The notes under the pieces: generated by a model | The model's input: the letters and a program-made list of their open reading frames with translations, nothing else | Databases searched by the model: none | What the model was told of the DNA's origin: nothing | NCBI GenBank assembly: GCA_963921195.1 | Contig: OY992539.1 | Span: 38,944,518 to 39,008,517, forward strand | From: Pegoplata infirma | Lineage: Eukaryota; Arthropoda; Insecta; Diptera; Anthomyiidae | Direction: 5' to 3' | Length of the DNA stretch: 64,000 nucleotides | Made by a program: the position numbers and the translations under genes | In this document: piece after piece, positions 1 to 11,940 of the stretch | Layout: every line of letters starts with the position of its first letter | Position numbering within the stretch: the stretch's first letter is position 1

Positions 1-1140
1 GTTTAAGAAATTAAAAAATAGTATAAAAATGCACTCAAAATAATAACTCTGTTAAATTACAGAAAAACTTTGCTAATTTAACAGAGTACACCATACTTTT
101 CCAGCTAACAACATTTCTTGGTAATTTTACTAAAAAACTCTGTAAAATGATTTTGACAAAAAAAACTGTTAATTTACAGAGTTTATAGTAAAATATTGAT
201 TAAATATGAAAGCTTTTTGACAGAGAAAACTCTGTGATTTTACATTAAAACTCTGTAAAATGATTTGGACAAAAAAACTGTTAATCTACAGAGTTTGTAG
301 TAAAATATTGGTTAAATAAACCACCATTTAGCAAAGAAAACTATGTAAATTTACATATATTTGTAAAATGCATTTGATGCAAAAAAAAATTACAGAAAAA
401 ACCCCTGTAAATTTACAGAGTTCAGTTGAATGCATGTTATTTTGAAAAAATTTTATAAGATTTCTGAAAAAAAAAAATGTTGATAACTTTTTTTGCTACT
501 TTTTCAACTTTTTCTCAAAAAAAAAAATATACAGATAAAATTTTGATGTTTGGTAAAAAACAAAAACAAAAACTACTCAAAACAGAAAACTTTTTTTGTT
601 ATAAAAAAATTACGAAGTTTTTTGCCTAAATCTATATTTTAGCAGAAAACTCTGTTAATTATCTGTAAAATTAAGATTACAAAGTAAAATGTAATATAAC
701 AGAGGAAACTTAGTTTTTTTGTCACAATAAAACACAAAGTATTTTCTTTAAATCTGTATTTTGACAGAAAACTCTGTCAAATATCTGTTGAATTGAGATT
801 ACAGTCATTTTACTGAGTATTTTACAGAGTTATTATTTTGAGTGTGTATTTCCCTTAACCCATTCATAGAGCTTGAGACCTTCTTTCATTTAAACTTAAT
901 TTGAGCCAAATCCGATAATTTTAACTCGCGGCGCCCTTCGATTAACATTTTCGAACAATATTTTGGATTTTTAAAAAATTTAAAAATAATATATCTTGCG
1001 ATACACTATTTTTATTAGTTTTGGCATGCTAAATATGAATATCAAAAAATTTCAGAAATCGATGTAACGATTATATCGGAATTTAGAGATTGTTAAAAAA
1101 TATTTTCAAAACGTAGGAAATATTCGTTCAAGAAATTAAA
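1..1140. repeat. Y-family AT-rich dispersed repeat, copy 1 (outside 32-844)
   Basis: The start resembles GTTCAAGAAATTAAAAAA, found again near 1129 and 29106. After the insertion at 32-844 the text continues with TCATAGAGCTTGAG and TTTGAGCCAAATC, words that recur near 2450, 29190 and 61935. Nothing is coding. The family is unclassified. Confidence 0.6.
32..844. mobile_element. CACTC-TIR element with ACAGAGTT core (813 bp)
   Basis: Inverted ends CACTCAAAATAATAACTCTG at 32 and its reverse complement ending at 844, flanked by TG on both sides (a TA duplication altered to TG is possible). The interior is a degenerate array of AACTCTGTAAA / TTTACAGAGTT in both orientations, with no ORF. The TIR start and the two-base duplication resemble a Tc1/mariner-type MITE. 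It is inserted in a Y repeat. Confidence 0.75.
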
Positions 1141-1171
1141 AAAAAAAACATCTCAAAATTTTGTTCCACTA

Positions 1172-2438
1172 CACTCAAAAAAATAAACTGGTAAAACGCC
1201 TGGTAAAATGCCTTGTAATCCCGTTCTACCAACATTTAACAATTTTCCTTGTTTTTTAACAAAAAATCTTGTACTTTGCTCAAACGAGAACTACAGTTTT
1301 ATTGGTAATTTTACAAGTTTATTTTCGTAATTTTTTTCTACCATTTTGAAAGGTTATTTTACAAAAAAAAAACTGTAATTTTACAACGAAGTTTTTATTA
1401 CGAGGATTCTAGTTGAATTACAAAAAAAAAACTTTATATTACAAAAATTATGTTATACGACGATTTATGTTGTTTAACAAAAAAACTTTATTTTTTTTTG
1501 TATTTTTTTTTTTTATTGAAAAATATTTAAAAAAAAAAAAAGTTGACAAAATTTTGAAAAATTTATTACGAGGTTTAATTTAAGGAGGAGTAGTTAATTT
1601 ACAAAAAAACAGTTATTTTACAAAAAATGATTTTATTACGAGGATTTATGTTGTTAACCAAAAATTTTTTTTTTGTAAGTTTACCATTTTGGTTTGTAAA
1701 TTTACCATTTTTTTAAACATATTTACCATTTTTTCTTGTAAGTTTACCATTTTTTTTTGTATTTTTCCGGTTTTAAAACAATATTTTTACCAATAAAATT
1801 GGTTATTTTACCAATTTTTGGTGCATTCAAAATTACGAGGAAATCCTCGTAATTTTACAAGAATTTTACCTACGTCATATTTTACGAGAATAGCCTCGTA
1901 AAATCACGAGATTTATTGGTAACTTTACAAGTTTTTTTTTTTGAGTGTACATAAAAGAAACCCTTGTCAAATTTCTAGGAAAGGTCTTGTAATCCCATTT
2001 TACCAATATTTGATAGTTTTCCTGGTTTTTAAACAAAAAATTTTTGATCTAAGGTTTAATTTTGTAATTTTACAATTATATTTTGTAATTTTACAAATTT
2101 TGGAGGTTTTTTTACAAAAAAAATCTAGTAAACTCACGAAAATTCCATTTAAGTTTTATTGTGCCAAAAAAGTTGTAAATTTACAAGTTTATTGGTAAAG
2201 AGCTTGTAAAATTACAAAAAAGCTCGCCATTTTTGCTAGGAATTCTCATAAAATAGGAGGTAGCATAAAATCTAGTTTTAGCGCGTCAAAAAACTAAAAA
2301 AATTACAATATTATTGACAAAAAGCTTGTAAAATTACAAGCTTGTAAAATTACAAGAATTTTTGTCAAATAGGAGATAGCCAAAAATAATAATAACAAGT
2401 TTTTCTTGTAATGTTAACTACAAGATTTTTTTTGAGTG
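1172..2438. mobile_element. CACTC-TIR composite with CTTGTAAAATTACAAG core
   Basis: The left end CACTCAAAAAAATAAAC at 1172 follows TA. An internal copy of the right end (TTTTTTTGAGTG) stops at 1947 and is followed by TA; a second right end stops at 2438. 1950-2438 repeats the sub-terminal words of 1195-1270 (CTTGTAATCCC...TTTACCAA), so this is one 776-bp element plus a related partial copy, or one composite. The core repeats TTGTAAAATTACAA palindromes. Another Y copy, near 61890, supplies the unbroken junction CTCAAAATT...TTTCATAGAGC, which suggests the whole block is an insertion. Confidence 0.7.
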
Positions 2439-3199
2439 CAACTATTTCATAGAGCTTAAGAAAAGCTTTTATTTAAAATAAATTTGAGCAAAATCAAAAC
2501 ATTTTAACCAATGGCGGCCTTCGATCAAAGCTTAGAATTTTTCGTGAATTTTTTTAAAAAACCAAAATTTTTTTAAAATTATCGGATTTTTCTTAAATAA
2601 ATTTAAAATGAAAGTTTCTCTCAAGCTCTTTGAAATGGTCAAGTGTAAGATATTTTGAAATTTTTATTAATAAAATTCTTGACCGTGGGAAAAATCGCCA
2701 TTTTTTTAACATTTCAAATAGCGATATCGATCAAAGTTTAGAGTTTTTTTGTAAAATTTAAAAAAAAAAACTAAATTTTGTTCGAAGGGCGCAACGGGTA
2801 AAAATGCTCGGCTCTGTCACAAGTTAATTTTAAATGCGTAAACCGTGTTTGGCGCATTTAAAAAAAAAAATCTCAAAACTTTTTCCACTGAATTTGTTAT
2901 AATGCCTTCGATAAAAGTTTAGAGCTTTTCGTAAAATTTATTTTAAAAATCCAAAATTTTGATGGGCGTGGTTAAAATGTTTGGATAATTTTTAATGAAA
3001 GTTTCTCTCAAGCTCTAAGGAATGGTCAAGAGAAAGAAATTTTGAATTTTTAAAAAAAAAAAAATTTTGAACGTAGGACAAAATCGAAATTTTTTTTGCA
3101 AATTTTAAACAACGATATATCGAAAACCGTTCGACCGATTTAATATTTTTCGCGTTTGGACCATTAAAATTAATTAATATAATGTGTCGCAAGACATAT
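2439..3199. repeat. Y-family repeats in tandem
   Basis: Several diverged units are visible: TCATAGAGCTT / CTCAAGCTCT, GATCAAAGTTTAGAG (2533, 2729 and 2899) and GCG(A)TATCGAT. No ORF of note. This stretch joins the CACTC composite to the subfamily A element. Confidence 0.5.
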
Positions 3200-6100
3200 T
3201 TTTATACTCACCACCACTCTGTGGTACAGGGTATAATGAGTTTGTGCTGATGTTTGAAACTACCCGAAATATTTGTCCTAGACCCATCCTCAAGCATACC
3301 GATCAACTCAGAATATCTTTTTGAGTGGATTTAGCGACGTGTGTCCGTTCGTCTGTCCATGTAAATTTCTGCGCACGATCCCAGTCGTTGAAAAAATCAC
3401 CCCTGACGTACTGCTGACTCTCCCTTTATAAAATTGCTGACATCTTCTAACAATTTTTCAAAATGTCCCCAATGACATGTAAGCAGCGCACAGTGCTTCG
3501 TTCCCATATAACGAAGGGACAAAAATAGAAGGAGTTGTCACATATTTTTGAAATTTGGTACACGTGCATAAAACGACTTAGTTAAGAAAAATATGAATTT
3601 TTGGAAAAATCGGTGCAAGGACACGCCTACCGCCCATGTGTCCTGAAATTGAAAAAATTAATTTTAGCTTCAATAATGCCCACAAAATTACAAAAAGTGG
3701 TCATGCTGATACACATTCAACTAGCAACTTGTGTATAAATTTTCATTTAAATCGGAGCAAGGACTCAAGGTCCTGCCATATATCCTTTTTCTTTAAAACG
3801 CTATAACACCTACGAAAATTGTCCGATCGTAAAAAAACTTTGTAAGCAAATTAATATTCCTTAGATATATATTAATACCAAATTTGGGCCAAATCGGATT
3901 AGTAGTGTGGAAAATATAAAAACATCATTTTTTAAAAAATTAGTTATTTTTATTTTTTATGTCGTCTAAAAAAGGTCAAAGAGATGTATTAAATCAACTT
4001 CTGAGCTACATAATGTTTATACATGTCTATAGTAAAATTTGATGGCGGCTCTTTTTTTAGAATACATCAACCCCCTATCTTCCATTTTTAGGGGTCATTT
4101 TTGTCCTTATTTTACATATCCTCGTAGAACAACACTAAAACGTGCGTTTAAATAGTTAATATCTTCTACAAAAATGTTAAGCATCAAATTTAACTAGGGG
4201 TTGTCAAATGCCAAAAGATCGTGCGATACAATAAAAATGCTTTAAAAAGTAAAATTGTTAAGTATCACATATTGTTAAATAGCGTTTACCAAAGTAGATG
4301 GAAATAAGTCGAAAAATGTACTAAAAAACTATTGAGATAAAAAATATTTATACTTCTCTACAGTGAAATTTAATGACGGTTCTTTTGTTAGAATATATGA
4401 ACCCTCTATCTTCCATTTTAATGGGTCATTTTAGTCCTTATTTCAAATATTCTTATAAAATTCAATAAAACGAGCGTTCAAAGGTTAAAGCGTAATACTG
4501 AATTCCTTTTTTAATGTTTCTTATAATTTATAATTTTTCAGTAGAATACACTGTGCAACAAATTTGGGGTCACTTTCACGGAGTGTATCTTATATTGAAC
4601 AAAACAAAAAATGAAAGTATGCCATTTGTAAACCAAAACCCATGAATTGTTTAGAAGTCTTTAAATAAGGCAATTGGAATGATTAAAAAAATCTACTAAA
4701 TGTTTGTAGAACATTTTAACACTTTAAACATACGTTTAAGTGGTTTTCATAAGAATATTTTAAAAATGGACTGAAATGACCCCTGACAATGGGAGATAGA
4801 GGGTTAATATGTTCTAAGAAAAAAGAAACATCGAATTTTACTGAACACATCTATTAACAGTAAGCTTAGAAGTACATTTGTTACATTATTTTAAATTATT
4901 TCACACGATTTTGGTGAAATACAATTTAACAATTTAAAATATATTTTTTTTTTAGGCATTTTGCTTTTATCTCATGAACTTTTGTTATTTTATAACTAAT
5001 AATGAAATTCTGTGCAGAAAATTTTTGTATAACTTGTTAACCCTTTAATCGAAAGTGTAAGTGTTATTCTACGAGGGTATTTGGAAAAGAGTCTAAAATG
5101 ACCCCAAAAATGGGAGGTAGAGGGTTAATATATTCTTAGAAAAGAACCGTCATCCAATTTTACCAAAGACATCAATTAACCTCATTTAGCACACAATTAA
5201 ATTTAATATTTTTTTTTACTTATTCTGAATGACTTCTTCTGAGCGCCTTTGAAAAAACAAAAATTAAAAACTTCAGTGGGCCATAAAAAAAACTCGAGTT
5301 AAATTTTCGAAATTCTTCAAGGGTTTTGGTCTACTAATAATATATTTTCATTTTGCTTTTTTACCCATTTAAAACATAAAATCGTGTTGCACAATGATAT
5401 TAAATACTCTCAAATGCCTGAATTTTGAGTAAAAATCATGAATTTAGGCATTTAAAAAATCGATTTTTTTTTAATTTGTGGTCAAAAGTGGGCCCTAATT
5501 TTTGAATACGCTGTTAGACAAGAGTATAAACTAAAAAAATATCCACGAAAAAAATATATAATTTTATATAATTTTTTTTAAAACTCCATCAAACTTTAGT
5601 AATTTTTGGATTTTTAATTGAAAAATTTGCTTTTCTGCGCAATAAAAAATATTTTTTTTTGCAAATATATGCAAAATTCTATATTTTAATTTAATTACAA
5701 ATATATCAAAGTACTTGAAAACAAAATTTCGAAACATTTTATAAAAAAATGGATTTTTGAGAATTATTTTTGTGAAACAACTAAAACACATTTTCCTGTT
5801 AAGTCATTTTTCATTAAAATTCTCTGAGTTTAGCGCCCTCTCGTGGTGGCAAAAGCAATCAGAAAAAATATTTTTGTTAATATTTTTTTGAGATACCTTA
5901 TTATCTTTCAAAAAATCTGTATTTAAACACAATTTGAGACAAAATTTTTTTTTTGATTTTTGTCCATGGGTCGAAGCATAGTGCAGCGGGTCAGCGTTGG
6001 TTTAAACGAATAATTGGTGACCAACGATACTAGTGGGCACTGCTGACCAACGGCTGACATGTCATTGGGGACATTTGGAAAAATTGTATGAAGTTGTCTC

Positions 6101-6695
6101 CAATTTCATAAATGGTAAGTCAGTAGTATGTCAGCGGTGATTTTATTTTGCCAACTGCTATACAGGTCGCATTTTTCAACCGATTTGTTTGAAATTTAAA
6201 AAATAAACTTCTTTTGACCCAAGGCAGAAGCATATTGAAATTATCGGTCCATGTTTAAGCCTAGCCCCCATAAAAACGTTCACTTAGAATTTAGCGCAAA
6301 AGACTCTAATGACCGTATTATTATAGGTATCCTTTCCAAATTTGGCAGGTAATCGTATGTATACACAAACAATCGTTCCAAAGTTTAGGGGTCCAGTAGT
6401 TTCCTTACAAACCACCCATCCGAAATTCACATAAATCTGTAAATACTCATAAAAATAAGAAATAATTGACTAAAATTTTGTTTGCAGTTGTTCAACGTGT
6501 GCTTTGGTGACCTAATCAAATCTAAATATAATTTTATCATTTTTAGACTTAGTCCCGTAAAAAATTTTGCTGGATATTCTGTTAAATCGGTTTAATGTCA
6601 ACAAAAAAAAAAACCAATTTCACTTAAAATAGGTTTGGGCGTGTTTTCTACACTAATTTAAGATCTAACGAAAGATAGATCCAATGTTTACTTGC
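3200..6695 (+). mobile_element. mini-me-like element, subfamily A, copy A1 (split and truncated)
   Basis: The left part (3200-3381) has GTGGTACAGGGTATAATGAG, GTTTGTGCTGATGTTTG, CTACCCGAAATAT and a worn core with GTCCGTTCGTCTGTCC. The right part (6158-6695) resumes at ATACAGGTCGCATTTTT and follows the same order as A2 (21670-22230), including CCAAATTTGGCAG and CCCCCATACAAACCACC equivalents. The two halves are separated by the 3382-6157 foldback. It is old and lacks its distal end. Confidence 0.75.
3382..6157. mobile_element. Foldback TIR element inserted in A1 (2.8 kb)
   Basis: The left end CAGTCGTTGAAAAAATCACC and the reverse complement of the right end (CAGTTGGCAAAATAAAATCACC, given in part) continue as inverted repeats for about 90 bp, through CTGACATACTGCTGAC-like and TGTCCCCAATGACATGT words. 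The flanks CGATCC and CTATAC each differ by one base from the intact site CGATAC in A2, so a 6-bp duplication is possible but weak. Inside are four copies of a ~110-bp motif (4059, 4388 forward; 4748, 5039 inverted) with the word ACCCTCTATCTTCCAT. No ORF is coding. The superfamily is not identified. Confidence 0.7.
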
Positions 6696-6890
6696 TCATG
6701 TTTTTTTTTAATTTTAAAAAATGCAAAACTTTGATTAACCACGGGTTAATTTTATTCGATGGGTCTCAAATTTTTACCACGTAAGTTTTAGGTCAAGTAG
6801 ATAAAAAATTTTCCCGGACACTTAGGAAAAATCAAAAGTTGATCAAAAACACCACCCTAATCTCTTAATGGCTCTTAAGTGTTAGGTACT
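6696..6890 (+). repeat. Z-family dispersed repeat
   Basis: The words CGGGTTAATTTTATT, TTAGGTCAAGTAGA and ACCACCCTAAT recur in order at 29440-29595 (+), and inverted at 61625-61735. Non-coding and unclassified. Confidence 0.55.
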
Positions 6891-7956
6891 ACAAAAAAGT
6901 TTTATGATATTCAGAAAACTCCAACTTTTGGTAATTATTTCCTCAAAGGTAATTATTTTCTTAGACCGATATTTCGATGCGTTACACATGTATAACAAAG
7001 TAAGTATACCGTAGTATAAAATTTCATATTTATGTTCTGAAATGTTTCGAAGAGACGAGTTTTATTATTTGTTTAACATAGCTCATCAAGTGGTGATAGG
7101 AAGATTTTTTTTTTATAAATAAGTCGCTTCCCTATTGTTGATATATTTATATTTACCTACATTTTATGATGCTATTCAATTTTGCTTGACAACAAACAAA
7201 AAAAATAAAACAAAATATAAATTATTATTTTTATATTTATGAAATCTACAAATTCGGTCATGACTAAAAAAATATTATGAATGAGTTTATTAATGCAAAT
7301 TGTCAAACATTATTAAATATTTCCATTTGCCATGACATTGATATTTATAATACTTTTAAAATTTTTTTTAAACCATATTTTTTTTTTTTTAATTAATTGA
7401 GTTAGGGATTTATTTTTTAAATTTTGCAAAAAAATAATTCAAATATTTAAATAATATTTAAGAGTCTTAGTATAAAAGTGGATTTTAAATTTCCAGAAAA
7501 AAATCATAATAATTGAAAGGGTTACTACCATTTTTTAAATTTTAAATGTTTGAACTTGGAAAAAATATAGAAATATTTTAGAAAAATGTAGGAAAAATGT
7601 CTATAAATAATTTCATTTTCGAACTCAACCATTGTAGCAAATTTATTATTTACTCAATCTAGACGATATCAAGCTTAAATTAACGCTTTATAAATTGCGT
7701 ACATAACGTTGTTAAAATTATAGTCGTTTGATAATAATAACGTTAACTTTGCCTTTAACAAATTGCATATACTAAGGAAACGTTTCTAGTTTGTTGACAA
7801 CTACTGTTTATAATTTTTGGGGTTCCCGACCGATATTTCAATGCCACAAAATGACAATGCGAGTCTACCTTATGCCATTAAGGTCAATTACACTGTGATA
7901 CAATATTAAAATTTCCGAATCGATATTTTATGAAACTAAAAGTAAATAAAAGTTGG
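6891..7956. repeat. AT-rich stretch with a W-arm copy
   Basis: 7500-7760 matches the arm repeated at 18400-18660 (inverted) and 21000-21260: TTTATTATTTACTCAATC is followed by AAGCTTAAATTAA and a run of GTTTGATAATAATAACG. 7770-7811 (AAACGTTTCTAGTTTGTTGAC) recurs at 22873-22905. I see nothing in 6891-7400 except a worn mini-me word (GATATTTCGATGCGTTAC). Confidence 0.45.
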
Positions 7957-8275
7957 CATTTTCCGTAACAAAACCCTCAAGTTTTTTTTTAGTTTAGTGT
8001 TAGATTTTTTTACACGCATTTGATGTTGGTGATTTTAAAGCATTTAAAGTTTGTGTATACTAATTATCCCAGGGTCCCAGGTGGTGCCCCTAGTCCACAT
8101 GTGGAGTCCAGCGTCTAAAATTCAGCTCAAAATAAGAGGTAAAATTTCGCTTCAATCGGTCAAGTACTTAATGAATGGCCGAATTATTAAAAATAAACCA
8201 CTGTGCGCCGTTGCGTATGAATGTTATTTAAAGGCAATTACAAAATAAAGTATACGCCTCTTATTTAGTTTTCAA
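7957..8275 (+). repeat. R-family dispersed repeat
   Basis: Contains ACAAAACCCTCAAG...TTTAGTTTAGTG, also present inverted at 12890-12945, and CAATTACAAAATAAAGTATACGCC, whose equivalents are at 24250-24280 (+) and 32345-32370 (-). A 65-codon open frame at 8051 is not conserved in the other copies. Confidence 0.5.
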
Positions 8276-8575
8276 TAAATTATAATAACACCGTCCGACA
8301 GCAAATATTAAACATGAATCAGATGATATACGTCTGAAAGTAGAGATCAAATGGAGTAAAATTGCAATTATTGAGTCTATGGACTTAAAAGTTTTAAAGG
8401 ATACATTTTGTAAAATATTTTTTAATTATTTTTACTTATCCTAGGATGACAGTGGTGATGGCAAATGAAAGAGGAGGATCTCCCCTAATTTTTCTATTAT
8501 TTTATTTTGCCATATCAGGATAAAAGGATATGAATAAAGTCATTTGAAAACGTTATCAAAATATTTTGTTGAAAA
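8276..8575. other. Unclassified, no gene
   Basis: AT-rich sequence with no repeat partner, ORF or RNA structure that I could recognise. The Helitron starts at the next base. Confidence 0.5.
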
Positions 8576-8639
8576 TCTATATATATAAAAGAGTAATGTG
8601 ACTGACTGACTGACTGACATACTCATTCATCATCGCCCA

Positions 8640-9630
8640 GCCCAAACCGCTGAAGCTAGAGACTTGAAATTTGGACTGTAGGTCCACCTCCTGGAATATA
8701 GATCCACTAAGGCTGGATTTTTGCCAATGTTGATTCTAAGGGGGTAAAAAGGGTAAAAAACTGTACTTTTGGTACTTTTTATATCTCCTGAAATAATGGT
8801 CGTAGTGACTTGAAATTTGGACTGTATGTTCACCTCCCGGTATGCAGATCATGTAGGGCTGGACTTTTGCCAATGTTGATTCTAAGAGGGTAAAATGGGT
8901 AAAAAACTATACTTTTGGTACTTTTTATATCTCCTGAAATAATGGTCACAGAGACTTGAAATTTGGACTGCCTGTTCACCTCCCGGAATATAGATCCAGT
9001 AAGGCCGGATTTTTGCCAATGTTGATTCTAAGGGGACAAAAAGGGTAAAAAACTGTACTTTTTATATCTCCTGAAATAATGGTCACAGAGACTTGAAATT
9101 TGGACTGTAGGTCCACCTCCCGGAATATAGATCCAGTAAGGCCGGATTTTTTGCCATTGTTGATTCTAAGGGGACAAAAAGGGTAAAAAACTGTACTTTT
9201 GGTACTTTTTATATCTCCTGAAATAATGGTCACAGAGACTTGAAATTTGGACTGTATGTTCAACTCCTGGAATATAGATCCAGTAAGGCCCGATTTTTGC
9301 CAATGTTGATTCTATGGGGGTAAAAGGGGTAAAAAAATGTACCTTTGGTACCTTTTATATTTCCTTAAAAAATGGTCCTAGACACTTGAAATTTTGAATG
9401 TAGGTTCAGCTCCCGGAATATAAATCTACTAAGGCTGGATTTTGCCAATGTTGATTCTTAGGGGTAAAAAGGGTAAAAAACTGTACTTTTGGTACCTTTT
9501 ATATTTTCTTAAATAATGGCCCCAAAAACCTAAAATTTGCAATGTAGGTTTTTGCCAATGTTGACTCTACGGGGGTAAAATGAAAAAAGTGTAATTTTGG
9601 TACTTTTTTTAATTTACTGAAATAATGGTG
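8640..9630 (+). repeat. 145-bp tandem repeat inside the Helitron
   Basis: The word TGTTGATTCTA starts at 8729, 8874, 9020, 9159, 9304, 9449 and 9559, giving spacings of 145, 146, 139, 145, 145 and 110. Each unit runs GACTTGAAATTTGGACTG, CACCTCCCGGAATATAGATC, GGCTGGATTTTTGCC, a GGGTAAAA run, then TTGGTACTTTTTATAT. The 139-bp unit lacks TTGGTAC. The units decay towards 9600. Confidence 0.9.
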
Positions 9631-10925
9631 CCTCTTATAAAAAGTACCTTTTATAAAAAGTACCTTTTATAAAAAGTACCTTTTATAAAAAGTACCTTTT
9701 ATAAAAAGTACCTTTTGTAAAAAGTACCTTTTATAAAAAGTACCTTTTATAAAAAGTACGTTTTATAAAAAGTACCTTTTATAAAAAGTACCTTTTATAA
9801 AAAGTACCTTTTATAAAAAGTACCTTTTATAAAAAGTACCTTTTATAAAAAGTACCTTTTATAAAAAGTACCTTTTATAAAAAGTACCTTTTATAAAAAG
9901 TACCTTTTATAAAAAGTGCCTTTTATAAAAAGTACCTTTTATAAAAAGTACCTTTTATAAAAAGTATCTTTTATAAAAAGTACCTTTTATAAAAAGTACC
10001 TTTTATAAAAAGTACCTTTTATAAAAAGTACCTTTTATAAAAAGTACCTTTTATAAAAAGTACCTTTTATAAAAAGTACCTTTTATAAAAAGTACCTTTT
10101 ATAAAAAGTACCTTTTATAAAAAGTACCTTTTATAAAAAGTACCTTTTATAAAAAGTACCTTTTATAAAAAGTATTTTTTATAAAAAGTACTTTTTATAA
10201 AAAGTACCTTTTATAAAAAGTACCTTTTATAAAAAGTACCTTTTATAAAAAGTACCTTTTATAAAAAGTACCTTTTATAAAAAGTACCTTTTATAAAAAG
10301 TACCTTTTATAAAAAGTACCTTTTATAAAAAGTACCTTTTATAAAAAGTACCTTTTATAAAAAGTTCCTTTTATAAAAAGTACCTTTTATAAAAAGTACC
10401 TTTTATAAAAAATACATTTTATAAAAAGTACCTTTTATTAAAAGTACCTTTTATAAAAATTACCTTTTATAAAAAGTACCTTTTATAAAAAAGTACCTGT
10501 TATAAAAAGTACCTTTTATAAAAAGTACCTTTTATAAAAAGTACCTTTTATAAAAAGTACCTTTTATAAAAAGTACCTTTTATAAAAAGTACCTTTTATA
10601 AAAAGTACCTTTTATAAAAAGTACCTTTTATAAAAAGTACCTTTTATAAAAAGTACCTTTTATAAAAAGTACCTTTTATAAAAAGTACCTTTTATAAAAA
10701 GTACCTTTTATAAAAAGTACCTTTTATAAAAAGTACCTTTTATAAAAAGTACCTTTTATAAAAAGTACCTTTTATAAAAAGTACCTTTTATAAAAAGTAC
10801 CTTTTATAAAAAGTACCTTTTATAAAAAGTACCTTTTATAAAAAGTACCTTTTATAAAAAGTACCTTTTATCAAAAGTACCTTTTATAAAAAGTACCTTT
10901 TATAAAAAGTACCTTTCATAAAAAG
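9630..10925 (+). repeat. 16-bp minisatellite, about 80 copies
   Basis: The unit is TACCTTTTATAAAAAG, almost unbroken for 1.3 kb with scattered single-base variants (for example near 9758, 9920, 10175 and 10410). Each unit is nearly self-complementary around TTTTATAAAA. Both edges lie in 145-bp repeat sequence, so the array expanded inside that satellite. Confidence 0.95.
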
Positions 10926-10929
10926 TATG

Positions 10930-11345
10930 TTTTGTTAAATAAGCCGAAAGTACACTTTTGGTACTTTTTTATTTCCTGAAATAATAAACATAGAAACTTG
11001 AAATTGGAAAAGGTTCGCCTCTCGGAAAATAATGGGGTTAAAAGGAATAAAAAGTGTACTTATTTATTTCCTGATATAATGGCCCCAGAAACTTAAAATT
11101 TGGAATGTAAAATCCTTCGGTGAAAAAGGGATTGGGAAAAGTTTTTTTTTGGAAATTCCGTTTCTTAACGGGGATAAATAGTACTTTTAATATTTGCTGA
11201 AACAATGATCCTAGATAATTGAAATATGGATTGTAGGATCCTTCGGTGAAGAAAAAACATTCTGAAAGAGTTACTTTTTTAAATTCCGTTTCTAATGGGG
11301 GTAATAAAGTGTACTTTTGGTACTTTTTCTGTACCTATAATAATG
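10930..11345 (+). repeat. Decayed 145-bp units after the 16-bp array
   Basis: ACTTTTGGTACTTTTTTATTTCCTG followed by AAACTTGAAATTGGA occurs at 10950. Worn versions recur near 11055, 11180 and 11310 (CTGAAACAATGATCC, CTTCGGTGAA). This is the distal side of the same tandem family. Confidence 0.75.
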
Positions 11346-11940
11346 ACCTTAGAAGATGGAGATGGAATTGGGAATGAAATGGAGTAGAACGGGGAACAAT
11401 ATGGAATGGAGCAGGGAACAATATGGAATAATATTTTTAACACAAATTTTTGGTGTTTAGCTTTTTTTTACTCCATATTTTTTTTTATTCCAATTTCTTT
11501 TTTCACTGAAATATTTATTCACTCAAAATCCAAAATCCCGAAGTAAGGGCTCGAAAATTGTCATTATATTTTTCCCCCGGAACGAACATGATAACGTACC
11601 AGCAAAGTTATTAAAATTTTGTTGTTTATATTATTTATTGAAATATTTTTTTATGGAAGACTTAAACGTCGACAAGCAAATAAAACAAATTCTACGTAAG
11701 GGAATTTTTTGAAAACCGATAGAGTAATCCTGATCCTTCTATTATCCGGTATTCAATACAACCGGTAACGAAGTACCGGGATTGTAAGCTAGTTTTTTAT
11801 ATATTGTATTCATTTTTGAAAGGGCGTAACTTACCTCGTTTTTTCTGATATATAAAAATAATGAAAAATGAAAGTTAGGGCAGATCCTACTCTTTCATTT
11901 GCTATCACCAGTGGCATGCTAGGACAAGTACAAATATTAA
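11346..11940. other. Helitron 3' section and short flank
   Basis: 11380-11430 repeats GGGAACAATATGGAAT twice. The Helitron ends at 11792. 11793-11940 shows no recognisable feature. Confidence 0.5.

Larger units (their letters stand above)
8576..11792 (+). mobile_element. Non-autonomous Helitron carrying satellite arrays
   Basis: The 5' end is TCTATATATATAAAAG preceded by A. The 3' end is CTAG followed by T, with an upstream hairpin CCGGTA-ACGAAG-TACCGG (11762-11779) leaving 13 bases to the terminus. These are the Helitron hallmarks: 5' TC, 3' hairpin plus CTRR, insertion between A and T, no TIR and no target duplication. A short (TGAC)n run follows the 5' end (8602-8620). There is no Rep/helicase ORF. 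The interior is a 145-bp tandem array, a 16-bp array, and then decayed 145-bp units. It presumably moves with proteins from an autonomous relative. Confidence 0.85.

Noticed and set aside
8051..8248. Small protein at 8051
   Set aside because: Lies in R-family repeat; the related copies at 24225 and 32293 do not keep the frame.
9630..10925. CRISPR-like regular array
   Set aside because: Sixteen-base units are directly adjacent with no spacers; it is a minisatellite inside a Helitron.
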